DNA of 7,281 nt from an uncultured Lachnospiraceae bacterium. Its GTDB lineage: Bacteria > Bacillota > Clostridia > Lachnospirales > Lachnospiraceae. This document shows, in pieces, positions 5,290-7,281 of this stretch. How positions within the stretch are numbered: position 1 is the stretch's first letter; every line of letters begins with the position of its first letter. Position numbers and translations under genes: made by a program. The notes beneath the pieces were generated by a model, which was not told the DNA's origin, searched no databases, and worked only from the letters and a program-made list of their open reading frames with translations. The stretch spans positions 1 through 7,281 of the forward strand of contig CAMWKA010000088.1 of NCBI GenBank assembly GCA_947174725.1, given 5' to 3'.

Positions 5290-6591
5290 ATGAAGAAGAG
5301 TCCGACGATAAAATATCCTATTTTATTGCTGGTATTTATGATTTTGCTTTCCGGCTGTCAGATGCCCGGATCAAATACGAATATACTGAACCATAATGGG
5401 CAGGGACAGAACAGCGCGCAGGGAACAGGCGGTAATGGAACGCTGGCTGGTCCGGAAACAGGATATGAGGCTCCAATTGTAGAGGCGTCAGGGGAAGAGA
5501 TCGTAGCTGATTCCATGGATGACGAAAAGGAATCGGCGAGGGCGGCGATCGGACTGACGGAGGAAGGAATCCGCATACGGATGGCTGAACAGGAAGGAAG
5601 ATATGCCTATGATATGCTGGAGGAGTCCCTGCGTCCGCTTTATGTTGAACTCCTTACAATCATAGAGCACCATGCGGAAAATATTAAGGTTTCCACAAAT
5701 GATTCTGATGTGCTGCAGAAGGTGTTTCTCTATGTGCATGCAGATCATCCGGAGATTTATTGGATCGATGGATATTCTTATATGAGATATTCGAGGGGAA
5801 ATGAGATCCTGTATCTGACCTTTTCCGGTAAATATACTTATACTCAGGAAGAAACGAAGATCCTGCAGTTTTCCATCGACCAATATGTCAGTCGCTGCCT
5901 TAACGGTATTTCCAGAAGCGCGTCCGATTATGATAAGGTAAAATATATTTATGAATATGTTATTGAAAATACGGAGTATGTGCTGGATTCACCGGATAAT
6001 CAAAATATTCTTTCCGTCTTTTTAAACGGCGAGTCGGTATGTCAGGGATACGCCAAGGCGGCACAGTATCTATTGGAACAGCTGGATGTTCCGTGTACGA
6101 TGGTGGTGGGTAAAGTGGAAAGCGGTGAAGGGCACGCGTGGAATCTGGTGCAGATCGATGGAGCATACTATTATATGGATCCTACCTGGGGAGACGCAAG
6201 TTACCGTCTGGAGGGACAGCCGATGCAGAGTACCTCTATGCCCATCAGTTACGAGTTTTTAAATATTACGACAGAGCAGCTTCAGATGACGCATATCATT
6301 GACAGTGTCGTTCCTATGCCGCAGTGTATTGCAACAGAGGCCAATTATTATATCAGGGAGAATCTGTATTTTACGAATTATAATGAAGCGGCTATAAGAG
6401 AGGCTTTTCAAAACGCGTATGCGGAAGGCAGGGAGGCGTTGACATTAAAATGCGCCGATTCCTATGTCTTTGCCAAGATGCAGGAAGAACTGATCACGAA
6501 TCAGAAGATCTTTTTATTCTTATCAGAACAGACGCAGTCCGTGATCTATGCAGTTGATGACCGGCTCTATACGATCAGCATATGGTTATAG
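5290..6591 (+). CDS. Predicted lipoprotein with transglutaminase-like domain
   Basis: Probable membrane-anchored extracellular protein of 433 residues. The N-terminus has MKK, a hydrophobic stretch and the lipobox LLSGC, with the lipidated cysteine at residue 23. A Gly/Asn/Gln-rich flexible segment follows (to about 55), then a helical region, then a transglutaminase-like core (about 205-310). Its catalytic triad appears intact: Cys251 in ESVCQGYAKA, His282 in GHAWNLV and Asp297 in YMDPTWGD. Proteins of this superfamily act as proteases, peptide crosslinkers or amidases; the substrate here cannot be deduced. The ~120 residues after the core contain no motif I know. ATG 5290 gives a compact signal peptide, with GGAG at 5273-5276 about 13 bases upstream. 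An in-frame ATG at 5239 overlaps the prfC stop and would lengthen the n-region by 17 residues, with no clear ribosome binding site. Likely last gene of the deoB-prfC unit. Confidence 0.88.
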   Translation: MKKSPTIKYPILLLVFMILLSGCQMPGSNTNILNHNGQGQNSAQGTGGNGTLAGPETGYEAPIVEASGEEIVADSMDDEKESARAAIGLTEEGIRIRMAEQEGRYAYDMLEESLRPLYVELLTIIEHHAENIKVSTNDSDVLQKVFLYVHADHPEIYWIDGYSYMRYSRGNEILYLTFSGKYTYTQEETKILQFSIDQYVSRCLNGISRSASDYDKVKYIYEYVIENTEYVLDSPDNQNILSVFLNGESVCQGYAKAAQYLLEQLDVPCTMVVGKVESGEGHAWNLVQIDGAYYYMDPTWGDASYRLEGQPMQSTSMPISYEFLNITTEQLQMTHIIDSVVPMPQCIATEANYYIRENLYFTNYNEAAIREAFQNAYAEGREALTLKCADSYVFAKMQEELITNQKIFLFLSEQTQSVIYAVDDRLYTISIWL

Positions 6592-6604
6592 CAGATATTT
6601 TGAC

Positions 6605-6633
6605 TAGCCAAATGATATCAGCTTTGATATAAT
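6605..6633 (+). promoter_or_regulatory. Extended -10 promoter for the Asp23-nusB genes
   Basis: TATAAT at 6628-6633 is preceded by TGA (6625-6627), making an extended -10. A weak -35, TAGCCA at 6605-6610 (four of six consensus bases), is 17 bases upstream. Transcription would start near 6640, giving a short leader of about 35 bases. A 6-bp inverted repeat at 6615-6630 overlaps the -10. Confidence 0.6.
6615..6630 (+). repeat. Small inverted repeat over the -10 region, possible operator
   Basis: ATATCA (6615-6620) and TGATAT (6625-6630) are perfect inverted copies separated by GCTT. The right half contains the extended -10 TG and the first part of the -10 box, so a bound repressor would block the promoter. 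It is short and AT-rich and may be chance. Confidence 0.35.
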
Positions 6634-6660
6634 CAAACATAATAGTATGGTCAATATATT

Positions 6661-6667
6661 AGGAGGT
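6661..6667 (+). promoter_or_regulatory. Strong ribosome binding site of the Asp23-family gene
   Basis: AGGAGGT is a full match to the anti-Shine-Dalgarno sequence, with the last G seven to eight bases from ATG 6675. It fixes the start and predicts efficient translation. Confidence 0.85.
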
Positions 6668-6674
6668 TTATACT

Positions 6675-7064
6675 ATGGAAGCTAATAATATTACGATTTC
6701 CAAAGAGGTCAGAAATATTGGCACGGTTCAGATCGCAGATGACGTAGTTGCCATGATCGCTTCACTGGCGGCGACGGAGATTGAAGGGGTGTCTGCGCTT
6801 GTTGGGAATATTACCAATGAACTGATGAGCAAGGTCGGTATGAAGAAGCTGACGAAGGGCGTGAAGGTGGATATCATAGATAACGTAGTAACGATCGATC
6901 TTGCCATTGTTCTGGAGTATGGATTTAATATTCCTAAGACATGCCGGATGGTACAGGATAAGGTAAAGACAGCAATTGAAACGATGACAGGATTTACAGT
7001 CGCGGATGTGAACATCAGGATTTCCAGCGTCTCCATGCAGCATGGAAAAAATGAAAAAAGATAA
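6675..7064 (+). CDS. yqhY: Asp23/Gls24 family protein (YqhY-like)
   Basis: Small soluble protein (129 residues) of the Asp23/Gls24 family, often annotated as alkaline-shock or envelope-stress proteins. Family features are GTVQIADDVV (16-25), SLAATEIEGVSALVGN, GVKVDIIDNVVTIDLAIVLEYG (from 62) and the C-terminal IPKTCRMVQDKVKTAIE / ADVNIRI segments. Length is usual, and no membrane segment or signal peptide is present, so it should be cytoplasmic. Position directly before nusB, downstream of the spoIIIA operon, matches B. subtilis yqhY, a gene linked genetically to acetyl-CoA carboxylase activity. The usual accB-accC genes do not precede it here, so that role is inferred only. It has its own promoter (6605-6633) and a perfect ribosome binding site. 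nusB follows after 30 bases with no visible terminator. The symbol rests on sequence and gene order. Confidence 0.93.
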   Translation: MEANNITISKEVRNIGTVQIADDVVAMIASLAATEIEGVSALVGNITNELMSKVGMKKLTKGVKVDIIDNVVTIDLAIVLEYGFNIPKTCRMVQDKVKTAIETMTGFTVADVNIRISSVSMQHGKNEKR

Positions 7065-7094
7065 AAGAATCATAAATGAGAGTATGGATATAAG

Positions 7095-7281
7095 ATGAGT
7101 ATGAGCAGAAGAAAAGTAAGAGAGCAGATTTTTAAACTTTTGTTTCAGGCAGAGTTTCATGACAGGGATGAGATGGAAGCACAGGCAGGACTGTATTTTG
7201 CAGAGGAAGAGCCGGCTGTAGAAGAGGATCAGAAGGAAGAAATTGTAGGAAAACTGTCTAAGATCATCGACTGTCTTGATG
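7095..7281 (+). CDS. nusB: Transcription antitermination factor NusB, N-terminal part (3' end outside window)
   Basis: RNA-binding all-helical protein that, with NusE, binds boxA in ribosomal RNA leaders and supports antitermination. Sixty-two codons are visible: MSMSRRKVREQIFKLLFQAEFHD begins with the signature N-terminal helix of NusB (SRR..RE.IFKLLFQ.EF). It continues through an acidic stretch (AEEEPAVEEDQKEE) to a helix reaching the window edge; the full protein should be around 130-170 residues. ATG 7095 is preferred; ATG 7101 is an in-frame alternative giving the MSRR start common in the family. The ribosome binding site is weak (GAG-rich bases near 7078-7082), suggesting dependence on the upstream Asp23-family gene for translation or transcription. 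The yqhY-nusB order is the same as in B. subtilis. Confidence 0.92.
   Translation, partial: MSMSRRKVREQIFKLLFQAEFHDRDEMEAQAGLYFAEEEPAVEEDQKEEIVGKLSKIIDCLD

Noticed and set aside
6600..6633. TTGACT at 6600-6605 as the -35 of the Asp23-nusB promoter
   Set aside because: It is a better hexamer than TAGCCA but lies 22 bases from the TATAAT box, too far for normal sigma-A contact.
1..7281. tRNA, rRNA, CRISPR array, insertion sequence, phage or defence genes
   Set aside because: None seen: no regularly spaced repeats, no cloverleaf-like sequence and no transposase or nuclease motifs in any plausible frame.

Overview
The window comes from a spore-forming Firmicute of class Clostridia, most likely Lachnospiraceae. 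The grounds are the tail of a spoIIIA sporulation operon, strong AGGAGG-type ribosome binding sites, moderate GC content, and an Asp23/Gls24-nusB pair shortly downstream. Genus and species cannot be fixed from the sequence alone. All eight recognisable genes read on the + strand.

Positions 1-2267 hold the distal half of the spoIIIA operon: the C-terminal half of spoIIIAE (cut by the window edge), a short spoIIIAF, spoIIIAG and spoIIIAH. The genes are tightly packed; AF and AG overlap by 4 bases, and AG and AH both begin with TTG. In Bacillus these proteins form the mother-cell half of the channel that connects to the forespore during engulfment. The operon promoter lies upstream of the window.

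Positions 2264-2481 are the most unusual part. A good sigma-A-type promoter has its -35 box overlapping the spoIIIAH stop codon. Its predicted transcript starts with a long leader that carries a near-perfect 23-bp stem-loop, a possible closing stem that would make a roughly 125-nt folded element, and a 14-base imperfect direct repeat whose second copy runs up to the deoB start region. It looks like a dispersed intergenic repeat or a structured RNA leader; which of these cannot be decided from one copy.

Positions 2482-6591 hold deoB (phosphopentomutase), prfC (peptide chain release factor 3) and a predicted lipoprotein with a transglutaminase-like domain. Spacing is tight and no terminator is visible between them, so they probably form one transcription unit run from the promoter at 2264-2292. 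The three functions (nucleoside/pentose salvage, translation termination, cell-surface protein) have no obvious shared pathway.

Positions 6592-7281 start with a second promoter (extended -10) covered by a small inverted repeat, then an Asp23/Gls24-family (YqhY-like) gene and the 5' end of nusB. In Bacillus subtilis the order is spoIIIAH-accB-accC-yqhY-nusB; here deoB-prfC-lipoprotein occupies the accBC position. I see no tRNA, rRNA, CRISPR array, insertion sequence or phage gene. Apart from the leader element, the region is mostly ordinary chromosomal core.
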